From: CANGYM01 sp044235825
Lineage (GTDB): Bacteria; Pseudomonadota; Alphaproteobacteria; JAJTHO01; CANGYM01
Length of the DNA stretch: 6,376 nt
Reading direction: 5' to 3'
Assembly (NCBI GenBank): GCA_044235825.1
Contig: JBIIHL010000065.1
Coordinates: 1-6,376 of the forward strand
In this document: piece after piece, positions 6,282 through 6,376 of the stretch
Numbering within the stretch: the first letter of the stretch is position 1
How the letters are laid out: every line of letters begins with the position of its first letter
Notes under the pieces: model-generated
What the model was told of the DNA's origin: nothing
The model's input: the letters and a program-made list of their open reading frames with translations, nothing else
Database searches by the model: none
Program-made: the position numbers and the translations under genes

Positions 6282-6300
6282 CAAAAGGCTGCGCCTTTTG
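6282..6300. repeat. Perfect mini-hairpin 2 inside the palindromic repeat
   Basis: CAAAAGGC pairs perfectly with GCCTTTTG around a TGC triloop (8-bp stem, 3-nt loop). It lies 4 bp before the right inner arm, mirroring the position of the first mini-hairpin. The 25-nt spacer between the two (6257-6281) is AT-rich and shows no further structure that I can see. Confidence 0.8.
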
Positions 6301-6376
6301 ACAGTGGCGCTGGATACCGGATCAGCGGTCGCTGCGCTCCCTTGTCCGGTATGACGATGCATAGACATGAACAGCC

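Larger units (their letters stand above)
6181..6356. repeat. Composite palindromic intergenic repeat (REP/MITE-like)
   Basis: A 176-bp imperfect inverted repeat lies 41 bp after typA. The outer arms, CGTCATTCCGG (6181-6191) and CCGGTATGACG (6346-6356), match at 10 of 11 positions. The inner arms at 6218-6233 and 6305-6320 match at 15 of 16. Each half also folds on itself. The left half pairs ATTCCGGC (6185-6192) with GCCGGAAT (6217-6224). The right half pairs ATACCGGA (6314-6321) with TCCGGTAT (6345-6352). The 23-24-nt loops are themselves similar when one is reverse-complemented. The centre holds two small hairpins. CGTCATTCCGG...CCGGAATCCAG-type repeats are widespread in proteobacterial intergenic DNA. 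There is no transposase or credible gene inside. It could act as a transcript-end structure for typA. Confidence 0.85.

Noticed and set aside
6181..6356. CRISPR array or insertion sequence at the window end
   Set aside because: The repeats are inverted rather than regularly spaced direct repeats, there are no unique equal-length spacers, and no transposase frame is present.

Overview
The window looks like chromosomal DNA from a flagellated, respiring Gram-negative alphaproteobacterium. Three things point there: the MotB N-terminus with its IIIKKVKK and HHGGAWKVAYADF motifs, the sequence styles of SdhB and TypA, and a short squalene/phytoene-synthase-like protein with the IKLQWW motif known from alphaproteobacterial and mitochondrial NDUFAF6-type proteins. 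Base composition is moderate. Gly GGG and Pro CCC codons are common, which leaves many G and C runs. I cannot assign a family or genus from sequence alone.

Layout, left to right. (1) A 5'-truncated motB (flagellar stator, + strand) runs to 948 and is followed by a small hairpin with a T-run, a likely terminator. (2) A rightward group follows: sdhB (iron-sulfur subunit of succinate dehydrogenase), a 56-residue LptM-like lipoprotein gene starting 5 nt after the sdhB stop, and, after a 129-nt gap with a possible promoter and a short dyad, lpxC (first committed step of lipid A synthesis). (3) A leftward pair, aroK (shikimate kinase) and a short squalene/phytoene-synthase-like gene, overlaps by 28 nt. 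The second gene meets lpxC tail to tail, with the two stop codons sharing bases. (4) A 130-nt divergent gap separates aroK from rightward typA/bipA (ribosome-associated GTPase). (5) After typA lies a 176-bp composite palindromic repeat. It is made of two inverted, homologous hairpin units around two perfect 8-bp-stem, 3-nt-loop hairpins.

All the proteins are core functions: motility, TCA cycle and respiration, outer-membrane biogenesis, aromatic amino acid synthesis, and stress or ribosome assembly. The lipoprotein and LpxC could both serve lipopolysaccharide biogenesis. I see no defence system, phage gene, transposase, CRISPR array or RNA gene. The points most worth a second look are the palindromic repeat with compensatory base changes, the unusual company of sdhB (no sdhCDA) and lpxC (no ftsZ), the unlisted small lipoprotein gene, and the divergent isoprenoid-synthase-fold protein coupled to aroK. 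I do not see a clear new multi-gene system.
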